Assembly (NCBI RefSeq): GCF_000805335.1
Contig: NZ_KN708638.1
Coordinates: forward strand, 2,779,312-2,825,387
Reading direction: 5' to 3'
Length of the DNA stretch: 46,076 bases
DNA from: Streptomyces sp. CT34
Lineage (GTDB): Bacteria; Actinomycetota; Actinomycetes; Streptomycetales; Streptomycetaceae
Shown here: positions 35,066 through 43,814 of the stretch, piece after piece
Layout: every line of letters starts with the position of its first letter
Position numbering within the stretch: the stretch's first letter is position 1
Program-made: the position numbers and the translations under genes
The notes under the pieces: generated by a model
The model's input: only the letters and a program-made list of their open reading frames with translations
The model's database searches: none
Told to the model about the DNA's origin: nothing

Positions 35066-37770
35066 CGGAGCGGGACGGGGCGCGGTGCCAGCGGCGGGAC
35101 TGCGAGGGGCGGTACGAGGACGTCGGCGGCGGCGAACTGTACTGCGACGTCTGCGGGTTGGCGCCGGTGGTCTCGCCCGAGGGGCTGCTGTCGTCGCCGG
35201 CCACGAGTGTGACGGCGCGGGCGCTGATCGGGGGTGCGGCGACGGTCGCGGCGCCCCCGCCGACGGGGGTGCGCTCCCCCGGGACGGCCGGCACCCACGC
35301 GGCCGGCGACCGCGGCGGTGACGCCTACGGCAGGGACGGCGGCGGTGCCTTGGCGGCATCCGGGCGGTCCGGCGCCGGGCGCCGCTCGCCCGCCCTCACG
35401 GGCGGTGATGCGGCCCGGGAGGGATCCGCGGTGTCGGCGCGCGGTTCGGGTCCGGGCGGTGGCGCGGGCACCGGTTCCGGTTCCGGGTCGGCGCGGGGGC
35501 GGCTGGGGGCCGGCCTGGTGGCGGTCCCCGTGGTGCCGCGGCCCGATCCCCGGTCGGCGGTGCTGGCGCACCCCGAGGTCCCCGAGCGGAAGCGGTTCTG
35601 CAGCCGCGGTGAGTGCGGGGCGCCGGTGGGCCGGGGCCGGGGCGGCGAGCCGGGGTCGACGGAGGGGTTCTGCACCAAGTGCGGCCATCCGTACAGCTTC
35701 GTACCCAAGTTGCGTCCCGGGGACGTCGTCCACGACCAGTACGAGGTCGTGGGCTGCCTCGCGCACGGCGGACTGGGCTGGATCTACCTGGCGATGGACC
35801 ACGCGGTCGACGACCGGTGGGTGGTGCTCAAGGGCCTGCTGGACACCGGCGACGAGGAGGCGCTGGCGGCGGCGGTGTCCGAGCGGCGGTTCCTCGCCGC
35901 GATCGAGCACTCCAACATCGTGCGGATCTACAACTTCGTGGAGCACCTGGACCGGGCGACCGGCAGCCGGGACGGCTACATCGTCATGGAGTACGTCGGC
36001 GGCAAGTCGCTCAAGGACCTCGCCAACGAGCGGCGCACGCCCCAGGGGAGGCGCGATCCGCTGCCGGTCGAGCAGGCGTGCGCGTACGGCATCGAGGCCC
36101 TGGAGGCGCTCGGGCATCTGCACAGCCGCAGGCTGCTGTACTGCGATTTCAAGGTCGACAACGCCATCCAGCAGAACGACCAGCTCAAGCTGATCGACCT
36201 GGGCGCGGTGCGCCGGATGGACGATCACGAGAGCCCCATCTACGGCACGATCGGCTACCAGGCGCCCGAGGTCGCCGAACAGGGCCCGTCCGTCGCCTCC
36301 GACCTGTACACCGTCGCGCGTACCCTCGCCGTCCTCACCTTCGACTTCCAGGGCTACACCAACGTCTTCGCGGACTCGCTGCCGGACCCCGACAACATCG
36401 AGGTGTTCCGGACGTACGAGTCGTTCTACCGGCTGCTGGTGCGCGCCACCGACCCGGACCGGGACCGCCGGTTCAGGTCCGCGGAGGAGATGGCCGAGCA
36501 GCTGACCGGCGTACTGCGCGAGGTGGTGGCGCTCCGGACCGGTGAGCAGCGGCCGGCGCTGTCCACCCTCTTCGGGCCGGAACTGCGCGTCGTGGACACC
36601 GAGTTGCTGGCGCCGGCGGCGGGCGACGGGTCGCGGCTGGGCGCCCGCGGGGCGCCCCCGGCCGGCGCGGCCGAGGAGCCGGCGGGCGCGTTCGCCGGTC
36701 CCGTGCTGCGACCGCTCGACACGGCCGGGGCCGCGCTGGCGCTGCCGGTGCCGCGAGTGGACCCCGACGACCCCAACGCCGGTTTCCTGGCCGGGCTGCA
36801 CGCCGCCCCGACCGAGCTGCTGGCGGCCCTGCGCGCGGCACCCGCCGACTCCCCCGAGGTCCGGTTCCGTACGCTGCGGGCCCATCTGGAGCTGGGCGAC
36901 GGCGCGGCGGCGTCGGCGGCCCTGGAGCCCACCGGGGCGGATACCGGCCACGACGACGCGTGGTGGGACGCCGGGAAGCAGGGGGCGGACGCGGACTGGC
37001 GGACGGTGTGGCACCGCGGGCTGGTGGCGCTGGCGACCGGCGACCGGGAGGGGGCCGCGCTGGCCTTCGACGCGGTCTACGACGCCTTCCCGGGCGAGCC
37101 GGCACCGAAGCTGGCACTGGGCATCAGCGCGGAGCTGCTGGGGCAGTTGGAGAACGCCGCCGAGTACTACCGCCTGGTGTGGGCCGCCGACCGCGGCTAC
37201 GTCAGCGCCGCGTTCGGGCTGGCCAGGGTGCGGCTGGCGGCCGGCGACCGGGCGGGCGCCGTCGAGGCCCTGGAGTCGGTACCGGAGTCGTCCATCCACT
37301 ACACGGCCGCCCGGGTCGCCACGGTCCGCGCCCGGCTGCGGGACCGCTCACCGCACGAGGCACTGCTGCCTGATCTGCGGGCCGCGGCCGAACAGGTCGA
37401 GGCCCTCGCGGACTTCGGGCTGGACGACCGGCGCCGGGCCCAGCTCGCCACCGAGGTACTGGGCAGCGCCCTGGACTGGGTACTCTCCGGGAGCCACGGC
37501 GACGGGCCGGACGGCCGGCCGCCGGACGGTGCCCGCCCGGGTGAACCACCGGACGGCGAACGGCCCGACGGCGAACGGCCGGAGGGAGCCGCCGCGCCGC
37601 CCATACCGGCGCAGCGGCCACCGCTGCTCGGCAGCACGCTGGACGAACGCGGCCTGCGGTTCGGGCTGGAGCGGTCGTACCGCCTGCTGGCGCGCCTTGC
37701 GCAGCGTGGCGAGGAAAGGATCGAGCTGGTGGAACGGGCCAACCGCTTCCGCCCCAGGACGTGGGTGTGA
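35062..37770 (+). CDS. pknG: Serine/threonine protein kinase PknG
   Basis: 902 residues. Two zinc ribbons with the same spacing: C9-x4-C14...C28-x2-C31 and C180-x4-C185...C204-x2-C207, separated by a Gly/Ala/Ser-rich linker; the second corresponds to the PknG rubredoxin-like domain. Kinase domain about 225-490: K257 (VVLKG), catalytic D362 in YCDFKVDN (HRD replaced, as in PknG), metal-binding D379-L-G381. A C-terminal TPR domain spans about 560-880. No TM. In actinobacteria PknG phosphorylates the FHA protein GarA/OdhI to control 2-oxoglutarate flux; here an FHA protein is in the same operon. The extra N-terminal ribbon and linker make it longer than the mycobacterial 750-residue protein. Confidence 0.92.
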   Translation: MTERDGARCQRRDCEGRYEDVGGGELYCDVCGLAPVVSPEGLLSSPATSVTARALIGGAATVAAPPPTGVRSPGTAGTHAAGDRGGDAYGRDGGGALAASGRSGAGRRSPALTGGDAAREGSAVSARGSGPGGGAGTGSGSGSARGRLGAGLVAVPVVPRPDPRSAVLAHPEVPERKRFCSRGECGAPVGRGRGGEPGSTEGFCTKCGHPYSFVPKLRPGDVVHDQYEVVGCLAHGGLGWIYLAMDHAVDDRWVVLKGLLDTGDEEALAAAVSERRFLAAIEHSNIVRIYNFVEHLDRATGSRDGYIVMEYVGGKSLKDLANERRTPQGRRDPLPVEQACAYGIEALEALGHLHSRRLLYCDFKVDNAIQQNDQLKLIDLGAVRRMDDHESPIYGTIGYQAPEVAEQGPSVASDLYTVARTLAVLTFDFQGYTNVFADSLPDPDNIEVFRTYESFYRLLVRATDPDRDRRFRSAEEMAEQLTGVLREVVALRTGEQRPALSTLFGPELRVVDTELLAPAAGDGSRLGARGAPPAGAAEEPAGAFAGPVLRPLDTAGAALALPVPRVDPDDPNAGFLAGLHAAPTELLAALRAAPADSPEVRFRTLRAHLELGDGAAASAALEPTGADTGHDDAWWDAGKQGADADWRTVWHRGLVALATGDREGAALAFDAVYDAFPGEPAPKLALGISAELLGQLENAAEYYRLVWAADRGYVSAAFGLARVRLAAGDRAGAVEALESVPESSIHYTAARVATVRARLRDRSPHEALLPDLRAAAEQVEALADFGLDDRRRAQLATEVLGSALDWVLSGSHGDGPDGRPPDGARPGEPPDGERPDGERPEGAAAPPIPAQRPPLLGSTLDERGLRFGLERSYRLLARLAQRGEERIELVERANRFRPRTWV

Positions 37771-37771
37771 C

Positions 37772-39484
37772 ATGGGTGTGACTGGGCCGTCCCGGTGCCG
37801 GAGCTGCGATGAGCCGCTCGATACGGGGGACAACTTCTGCGGGCGGTGCGGCGCCGAGCTCCTGACGCCGGCCGCGACGGGGGACGGAAGGCCGGCCGGG
37901 CCGCCGGTGGTGACGGCCGGCGGCCACGGCGCGCCGGCGGGCCGCGGGGCCGCGCCGGCGACGGCGGCAGCGTACGGGGCGCCGGCCGGATTCGGGTCGC
38001 CCACCGGGGCCACCGCCCCGGCGGGGCCACCGCCGCCCGACCCCAAGACCCGTATCCCGTACGGGGATACCGGCGCGCCGCCGGTGCCGGGACAGCTGCC
38101 CGCCGCGCTCGGCACCAGGCCCGCCGACCCTCGCGTCGTCGGATACGAGGCCGTCGCCGACGCCGCGGCGGGAGCGGAGGCACCGGCGGGGACGGAAGCG
38201 GAGGGGGAGGCGGACACGAAGGGGAACAAGGAAGAGGGGAACAAAGAAAAGAAAGAGGAAGAGGAAAGGGACGGGGAAAGGTACCGGGAAGGGGAAGCGG
38301 TGGTGGCAGCGCCGGGCCGGGCGCGGAGCGCGGCCGGGGAAGGCACCGGAGCGCGGGGGTCGGCCGGAGCGGCGCCCCGAGCGGACGGCGAAGCAGCGGC
38401 ACGAGCAGGGGCACCGGCAGAAGCGGAGGCGACAGGAGAAGCCGAAGCGGAAGCAGCAGTGCCAGGGACAGGGGGAGAGGAACGGGAAGAAGGGGAACGG
38501 GAAGCGGAACGAGAAGGGGAATCCGCCCCCGGAGGCCCGGTGGCCGCCGGTACGGACACCGGTGCGGGCGCCGGTACGGGCGCCGATGCCGCCCCCGCTG
38601 TGGCCTCCGCCCCCTCAGCCCCCTCCCCCGGGCAGCCGGCGTCCGGTCCGCAACGCGATCACCTGGAGAGCGAGTTGGCGGGCATCGCGGCGGTCAGCGA
38701 CCGCGGCCACCGCCACCACCGCAACGAGGACTTCTACGCGCTGGCCGCCACCGAGCTGCCGGACGGTTCGTCCGCCGTGGTCGCGGTGGTCTGCGACGGG
38801 GTCTCCTCGGCGACCCGCCCGGACGACGCGTCCAAGGCGGCGTCCGAGACGGCGGGTACCGCCCTGCGGCTGTCGCTGGCGCGCGGTACGCACCCCCAGC
38901 AGGCCATGCACGAAGCCATCATGGCGGCCTCCGCGGCGGTCGACGCGCTGGCCGCCGACCCCTCGATGGCACACGACGAGTACCGCCAGCAGAACGCCCC
39001 GGCCTGCACCTTCGTCGGCGCGGTGGTCGGCGGCGAGCTGCTGACCGTCGGCTGGGTCGGCGACAGCCGCGCCTACTGGATCCCGGACGACCGCACGGCG
39101 CCGCCCGTCCGGCTCACCGAGGACGACTCCTGGGCCGCCCAGATGGTCGCCAACAACCTGATGACCGAGGCCGAGGCGAACGCCGACGAGCGGGCGCACG
39201 CCATCACCGGCTGGCTGGGCGCGGACGCGTACGAGGTCGAGCCGCACACCGCGGTGTTCAAACCGGACGGCCCCGGCGTCGTGGTGGTGTGCACGGACGG
39301 ACTGTGGAACTACGCCGAGTCGGCGGACGCGATGGCCGCGGTGCTGCCCCTCGACGCACCGGTACGGCCGCTGCACGGCGCCCGCACGCTGGTCGCACAC
39401 GCCCTCGGCGGCGGCGGGCACGACAACGTAACGGTCGCGCTGGTGCCGTTCCCCGCGTCCGCGGGAGGGGCAGGATCGGCCTGA
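37772..39484 (+). CDS. PP2C-type protein phosphatase with zinc ribbon and charged linker
   Basis: 570 residues. N-terminal zinc ribbon C9-x2-C12...C23-x2-C26. A disordered linker (about 30-300) includes a Lys/Glu-rich stretch around 150-175, unusual for this genome. The PP2C domain spans about 305-565: SDRGHRHHRNEDFY, D342-G343 in VVCDGVSS, GWVGDSRAYW, VVCTDGLWNY, GGHDNVTVAL, so all Mn/Mg-binding motifs are intact. The start lies 1 bp after the pknG stop; a GTG two codons later is an alternative. It is the natural antagonist of PknG by position. The purine-rich DNA of the linker is unusual. Confidence 0.9.
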   Translation: MGVTGPSRCRSCDEPLDTGDNFCGRCGAELLTPAATGDGRPAGPPVVTAGGHGAPAGRGAAPATAAAYGAPAGFGSPTGATAPAGPPPPDPKTRIPYGDTGAPPVPGQLPAALGTRPADPRVVGYEAVADAAAGAEAPAGTEAEGEADTKGNKEEGNKEKKEEEERDGERYREGEAVVAAPGRARSAAGEGTGARGSAGAAPRADGEAAARAGAPAEAEATGEAEAEAAVPGTGGEEREEGEREAEREGESAPGGPVAAGTDTGAGAGTGADAAPAVASAPSAPSPGQPASGPQRDHLESELAGIAAVSDRGHRHHRNEDFYALAATELPDGSSAVVAVVCDGVSSATRPDDASKAASETAGTALRLSLARGTHPQQAMHEAIMAASAAVDALAADPSMAHDEYRQQNAPACTFVGAVVGGELLTVGWVGDSRAYWIPDDRTAPPVRLTEDDSWAAQMVANNLMTEAEANADERAHAITGWLGADAYEVEPHTAVFKPDGPGVVVVCTDGLWNYAESADAMAAVLPLDAPVRPLHGARTLVAHALGGGGHDNVTVALVPFPASAGGAGSA

Positions 39485-39582
39485 GCTTCCCCAGCCTCAT
39501 CCGTCGGGCGACCGGCCCCTCCCGCCGCGGCGGCCGTCCGCCCCGGGCCGGCCGGCGGCACGGGGCCCAAGGAGCGGACCAG

Positions 39583-40410
39583 ATGGCCAACTTCGCCAAG
39601 TCGCAGGTGCCGCGCTTCTCCGCCGAGGTGCACCAGAACCCCTGCCTTCCCGAGGGCGGGCGGGAGGTGCACGCCGTCGTCACGGTCACCGCGACCGGGG
39701 GCGGGACGACCGGCGGTCGCCCGGTGCCGGCGCCGCGGCCGGGCCCGGACGGGCCGGTCCCGGCGCGGCCGGACGCCGCTGCGGAACTCGCCGCCGGTGT
39801 CGGGCTGCGGGTGTGGACGCCGCGCGGCGCCGAGGTCGCCCGCCTCCGGCAAGTGGCGCCCGCCGTCGAGGACCTGACCGCCCGGCGACGGGCGTCGGGC
39901 CCCCGCTGCGGGGACTACCCGACCGGCTCGTGGGGTGACGAGTCGCGCGACTACCACCTCCGCTTACGGGTCCCGGACGCCGGACTCGGCCGGCGGATGC
40001 TGGCCGCCCGGGTCTCGCTGGTGCTCTCCGGACCGGACGGCTCCGCTCCGCGGATCCTGTCGCAGGCGTTCGTCAAGGCCGTCTGGACCGACGATCCGGC
40101 CGCCGCGGCGGCGATCGACCCACAGGTCGCGCACTACACAGGACAGGCGGAACTGGCACAAGTCATCCAACAGGGCCTGGATGCCCGCAAGTCAGGAGAT
40201 GGCGCCCGCGCCGCGGCGCTGCTGGGTCGGGCGATGCAGCTGGCCCGCGCCACCGGGAACGAGGACACTGCGAAACTGCTTGCGAAGGTGGTGGACGTCG
40301 CCGATGCCGCGACCGGTACTGTGCGACTGCGGACGAAGGTCGCCGGGGCCGACGGGAGGACTCCCGAAACGCGCTCCACGGCCACCGCCCACACCCCGGA
40401 ACAGCCATAG
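39583..40410 (+). CDS. VWA-family operon protein lacking its vWA domain
   Basis: 275 residues. The N-terminus (MANFAKSQVPRFSAEVHQN...HAVVTVTATGGG) and the C-terminal half (WTPRGAEVARLRQVAPAVED; DYPTGSWGDESRDYHL; VAHYTGQAELAQVIQQGLDARK) match, as I recall the family, streptomycete proteins of about 420 residues in which a von Willebrand A domain with a MIDAS DxSxS sits between these parts. Here they are joined by a short Pro-rich linker (about 48-70) and no DxSxS is present. The C-terminal repeat-like helices are intact. Contains one TTA leucine codon (39964-39966). ATG with AAGGAG 11 bp upstream. Confidence 0.75.
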   Translation: MANFAKSQVPRFSAEVHQNPCLPEGGREVHAVVTVTATGGGTTGGRPVPAPRPGPDGPVPARPDAAAELAAGVGLRVWTPRGAEVARLRQVAPAVEDLTARRRASGPRCGDYPTGSWGDESRDYHLRLRVPDAGLGRRMLAARVSLVLSGPDGSAPRILSQAFVKAVWTDDPAAAAAIDPQVAHYTGQAELAQVIQQGLDARKSGDGARAAALLGRAMQLARATGNEDTAKLLAKVVDVADAATGTVRLRTKVAGADGRTPETRSTATAHTPEQP

Positions 40411-40510
40411 CAACAGCTGAGCAACAGCCACCGAAACAGCCACGGAAAACCACCATCAGCACCGAATCAGTACCGCCCGGAAGTAACGGTACGGAGGGGG
40501 AAGAACCGAC

Positions 40511-42238
40511 ATGCCGACCTGCCCGAACGGCCACCAGTCGGTGGCCGAAGACTGGTGCGAGGTGTGCGGCCAGCGGATGGCGGGCGCTGTCCCCCCGCCG
40601 CCCTCTCTGCCCGCGGGGTTCCTGAACACCCCGCCGCCCGCCGAGCCCACCGGCCCGCCGCCCGCCGAGCCGACCGGCCCCGCGGCACCGCCCCCGTCAC
40701 AGCCCGGCCCGCCGCCGGCCGGCGGCCCCGGAGCGCACGCCGCCGGCCCACCGCCCGGCGCCCCCGCACCAGCCCCCGGCCCGCAGGGCGGCCAGGGCAG
40801 CCAGGGCGGCTACGGCTTCCCGCCGCCCGCACCGGGCACGGGCGGCGGCCCCGGTGCCCCCGCACCCGCCGCCCCGGCCCACGGCGGTCCGGGCGGTCCC
40901 GGTGGCTACGGCACTCCCGGCCCCGGAGACACCGGCCCGCAGGGCGGTTACGGCTTCCCGCCGCCGGTCCCCGCACCGGGCGGTCCGGGCGGCCCCGGCG
41001 CCCCCGCGCCGTTCCCCGGCGCGCCCGCCCCCGGTGGCCCCGACGCCTCCGGTACGCCGCCGCACGGCCTGCCCCCGCAGGACACCCCGCCACCGGGCAC
41101 CCCGCCGCCCGCCGCCCCCGCGCCGTTCCCGGCCCCCGGTGCCGAGCAGCCCGGTCAGCCGGCCCCGGCGGCAGCGCCGGCCCAGCCTGGACAACCCGAG
41201 CTGTGCCCGCAGTGCCGTACGCCGCGCCAGGCGATGGCACCGTTCTGCGACGAGTGCCGCTACAACTTCCTCACCAACTCGCCGACTTCGTTCGCCCCGC
41301 CGCCCGGCGCCCCCGCACCCGGCCCGCAGGGCGGCCAGGGCGGCTACGGCTTCCCGCAGCCCGCACCGGGCACGGCCGGCGGCCCCGGTGCCCCCGGTCC
41401 AGGTTCCCCCGGTCCCGGTCCGCAGGGCGGACAGGACGGCTACGGCTTCCCGCCGCCGCAGCAGGGTCCGCCGCCCGGTATGCCCGGCCCCGGCGGCTTC
41501 CCGGGACAGCCCGGCCCGCCCCCCGGCATGCCCGGCCCCGGCCCCGGTCCCGCCGGTCAGCCCGGTCCCCCGCCCCCGCAGCAGGGCGGCGACGACTGGA
41601 CGCTGAACCCGCCGGCCGCCCAGCACGCGGCCCCGCCGATGGCCCCCGCGCCGCCCGCCCCCGGCCCGCAGGCCCCGTACGAGCAGCAGCAGCCCGCGCC
41701 GTTCCCGCAGCAGCCGCAACCGCCGCAGCAGCCGGGACCGTACGAGCAGCAGCCGGGACCCGACGGGCAGTGGAACGGCGCTCCCGGCCCGGGCCCGGCG
41801 GCACCGCCGCAGGGTCCGCCGCCGGTCGTCGGCGACGGCTGGGTGGTGGCCATCGCGCCGGACCGCGAGTACTTCATGGCGATGATGGCCCGCAGCGGCC
41901 CGGAGGCGGCGGGGCTCAACCTCCCCTCGTACTCCCCCGAGCAGGTGCTGCCGCTCGCCAACGGTCAGATCGCGGTCGGCCGCCGCCGGAACAGCACCGG
42001 TGAGTCGCCCGACGTCGACCTGGGCCGCCCGCCGGAGGACCCGGGCGTCTCGCACCAGCACGCCCTGCTCGTCCAGCAGCAGGACGGCAGCTGGGCGGTG
42101 GTCGACCAGAACTCCACCAACGGCACGACGATCAACCTCGCCGAGGAGCCGATCCAGCCCTATGTGCCGGTGCCGCTCCACGAGGGCGACCGGGTGCACG
42201 TCGGCGCCTGGACGACCCTGACCATCCGCCGGGGCTGA
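40511..42238 (+). CDS. FHA-domain protein with two zinc ribbons
   Basis: 575 residues. N-terminal ribbon CPNGH...C16-x2-C19, second ribbon C232-x2-C235...C246-x2-C249, both followed by long Pro/Gly-rich repeats (GPQGGxxGYGFPPPAPG, about five copies). C-terminal FHA domain about 470-572: IAVGRRR at 487, V513-S-H515-Q-H, NSTNGTTIN; the conserved Gly-Arg and Ser-His residues for phosphothreonine binding are kept. The likely phospho-reader of the PknG/PP2C pair. GGAGG 11-15 bp before the ATG. Unlike GarA/OdhI (about 150 residues) it carries large disordered extensions, so it may not be a simple GarA equivalent. Confidence 0.9.
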   Translation: MPTCPNGHQSVAEDWCEVCGQRMAGAVPPPPSLPAGFLNTPPPAEPTGPPPAEPTGPAAPPPSQPGPPPAGGPGAHAAGPPPGAPAPAPGPQGGQGSQGGYGFPPPAPGTGGGPGAPAPAAPAHGGPGGPGGYGTPGPGDTGPQGGYGFPPPVPAPGGPGGPGAPAPFPGAPAPGGPDASGTPPHGLPPQDTPPPGTPPPAAPAPFPAPGAEQPGQPAPAAAPAQPGQPELCPQCRTPRQAMAPFCDECRYNFLTNSPTSFAPPPGAPAPGPQGGQGGYGFPQPAPGTAGGPGAPGPGSPGPGPQGGQDGYGFPPPQQGPPPGMPGPGGFPGQPGPPPGMPGPGPGPAGQPGPPPPQQGGDDWTLNPPAAQHAAPPMAPAPPAPGPQAPYEQQQPAPFPQQPQPPQQPGPYEQQPGPDGQWNGAPGPGPAAPPQGPPPVVGDGWVVAIAPDREYFMAMMARSGPEAAGLNLPSYSPEQVLPLANGQIAVGRRRNSTGESPDVDLGRPPEDPGVSHQHALLVQQQDGSWAVVDQNSTNGTTINLAEEPIQPYVPVPLHEGDRVHVGAWTTLTIRRG

Positions 42239-42261
42239 CCGCACCCGGCAGCAGCACCCCA

Positions 42262-42297
42262 ACTCCGGGGCGTGATCGGCCGATCGCGCCCCGGAGT
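42262..42297 (+). terminator. Terminator after the FHA gene
   Basis: An 11-bp perfect stem (ACTCCGGGGCG with CGCCCCGGAGT) is extended by the inner palindrome GATCGGCCGATC, 24 bp after the stop. Confidence 0.8.
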
Positions 42298-42362
42298 CAT
42301 GTCCGGCCGCCCGCCGTCCTACGACCGAAGTCCTCGGCCGCGACGTCTGCCACCATGGACCG

Positions 42363-42767
42363 GTGAACGAGATTCCGCGCGGCACGATTCAGGAGCAGAC
42401 CTTCTACGAGCAGGTCGGTGGCGAGGACACCTTCCGCCGCCTGGTGCACCGCTTCTACCAGGGAGTCGCCGAGGACCCGCTGCTGCGGCCGATGTACCCG
42501 GAGGAGGACCTGGGTCCGGCCGAGGAGCGGCTCTCCCTCTTCCTCATGCAGTACTGGGGCGGCCCCCGTACGTACAGCGAGGGCCGCGGCCACCCGCGGC
42601 TGCGGATGCGGCACGCCCCGTTCACCGTCGACCGGGCCGCGCACGACGCGTGGCTGCGGCACATGCGGGACGCGGTGGACTCCCTCGGGCTGGCCGAGGA
42701 ACACGAGACGCAGCTGTGGAACTACCTCACGTATGCGGCGGCGACGATGATCAACACGGCGGAGTGA
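42363..42767 (+). CDS. glbO: Truncated haemoglobin, group II (trHbO)
   Basis: 134 residues, 2-on-2 globin. Y32 in the B helix (HRFYQGV), proximal H84 in MRHAPF, W119 at G8 (QLWNYL). Binds haem and oxygen/NO; involved in oxygen or NO/ROS handling in actinobacteria. The GTG at 42363 lacks a strong ribosome site. It sits after a terminator, so it is a separate unit from the PknG locus. Confidence 0.92.
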   Translation: MNEIPRGTIQEQTFYEQVGGEDTFRRLVHRFYQGVAEDPLLRPMYPEEDLGPAEERLSLFLMQYWGGPRTYSEGRGHPRLRMRHAPFTVDRAAHDAWLRHMRDAVDSLGLAEEHETQLWNYLTYAAATMINTAE

Positions 42768-43061
42768 GAGACCCGTCACACCGGGGCCGGCGCACCGCCC
42801 TTGATGCGCCCGTGCCGCGACCGGCCGGTCAGGGCCGCCGGTGAAGCACTCCCCCGGCCGGTCCGGCAGTTGAGGACGGGACGGGCCCCGAGGGCCGATC
42901 AACGGGGGCCGCGGCAAAGGTCCACGACAAGCGGCCACGGCCGGCCCGGCTCGGGCTCCGGCTCCGGGAAGCGGCAGTTCCGGGAAGGCACGGGTCCGGT
43001 CCAGGGCGCGCGGCGGTCCACGGGAACCACCCACCGCCGCGAACCCGTCTCCGGCCTCGTC
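42768..43061. other. Intergenic region between convergent glbO and an unknown gene
   Basis: 294 bp with no supported gene. A segment near 42860-42910 (CCGGCAGTTGAGGACGGGAC) resembles a dispersed streptomycete intergenic repeat beginning CCGGCGATTGAGGAC. No clear terminator hairpin is found. Confidence 0.4.
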
Positions 43062-43814
43062 TCAGACCGGCGAGACGGTCAGCCCCGGCAGTCCGGCAAG
43101 TCCCGCCGGCCCCACGGTCCGTACCGCGATCGACCCGTACGGCGTGCTCAGCCGCAGCCATCCCCCGGCGGCCAGCAACACCGGCCCCGGCGGCACCGCG
43201 CCGCCCGGGCCACCGCCGGCCGCGGCACCGACGCCGCCGTCGGCACTCCCCGCCAACGCCCCCGCGCCGGTCCGGACCGGCCGCAGGAACCCGAGCGCCT
43301 GCGCCGCATGCACCGCCCGCAGCGGCAGACGGGTGTCACCGAGCGTCCGGGACCAGATCTCCCGCCCGATCCGGTCGCGCTCGCTCCGGGTACGCCGCTG
43401 CGGCGGCAACGCCTCGTCCCGCGCCCGGAATTCGGCGACCGCCGCGGCCACCGCGCGCGTCAGTGTCTCGGGCGACGGCAGTCCCGGCACCCGCGTCCAG
43501 CCGCCGCGCGGCGGCAGCACCCCGGCCCACGGCGGGCCGGTGACCGCGGCGGGCACGGTCACCCGGTCCGCCGACTCCTGGACACCTTCGAGGAGTTCAC
43601 CCGCGGACACGGTCACATCCAGCGTGAGGTCCTGCGCCAGCCGCGCCGTGCGGATCGCCAGCACCTCGAAGGACGGCGGTCGGCCGAACACCGCCAGCAC
43701 CCCGCCGCCGGCCTGCAGCCGCACCGCCGCCGCGCGGTCGTAGTGGATCAGCCGGGCGAGGAAGGCGGCGAGGTCCGCCGCCTCCCCGGCATCGGCCAGG
43801 TGCAGCGCCGTCAT
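43062..43814 (-). CDS. Hypothetical protein downstream of the thioesterase
   Basis: 250 residues, soluble, no signal peptide. N-terminal half (TALHLADAGEAADLAAFLARLIHYDRAAAVRLQAGGGVLAVFG...LDLTVSAGELLEG region) looks globular; the middle has a basic helical segment (RTRSERDRIGREIW) and then an Ala/Gly-rich linker before a short C-terminal beta segment. The ATG overlaps the thioesterase stop (ATGA), so it is the last gene of the ettA unit by translational coupling. I do not recognise a characterised family. Confidence 0.75.
   Translation of the reverse strand: MTALHLADAGEAADLAAFLARLIHYDRAAAVRLQAGGGVLAVFGRPPSFEVLAIRTARLAQDLTLDVTVSAGELLEGVQESADRVTVPAAVTGPPWAGVLPPRGGWTRVPGLPSPETLTRAVAAAVAEFRARDEALPPQRRTRSERDRIGREIWSRTLGDTRLPLRAVHAAQALGFLRPVRTGAGALAGSADGGVGAAAGGGPGGAVPPGPVLLAAGGWLRLSTPYGSIAVRTVGPAGLAGLPGLTVSPV

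Noticed and set aside
40697..42385. 562-codon minus-strand frame opposite the FHA gene
   Set aside because: Gly/Ala/Arg shadow of Pro/Gly codons in the FHA protein linker; no recognisable domain.
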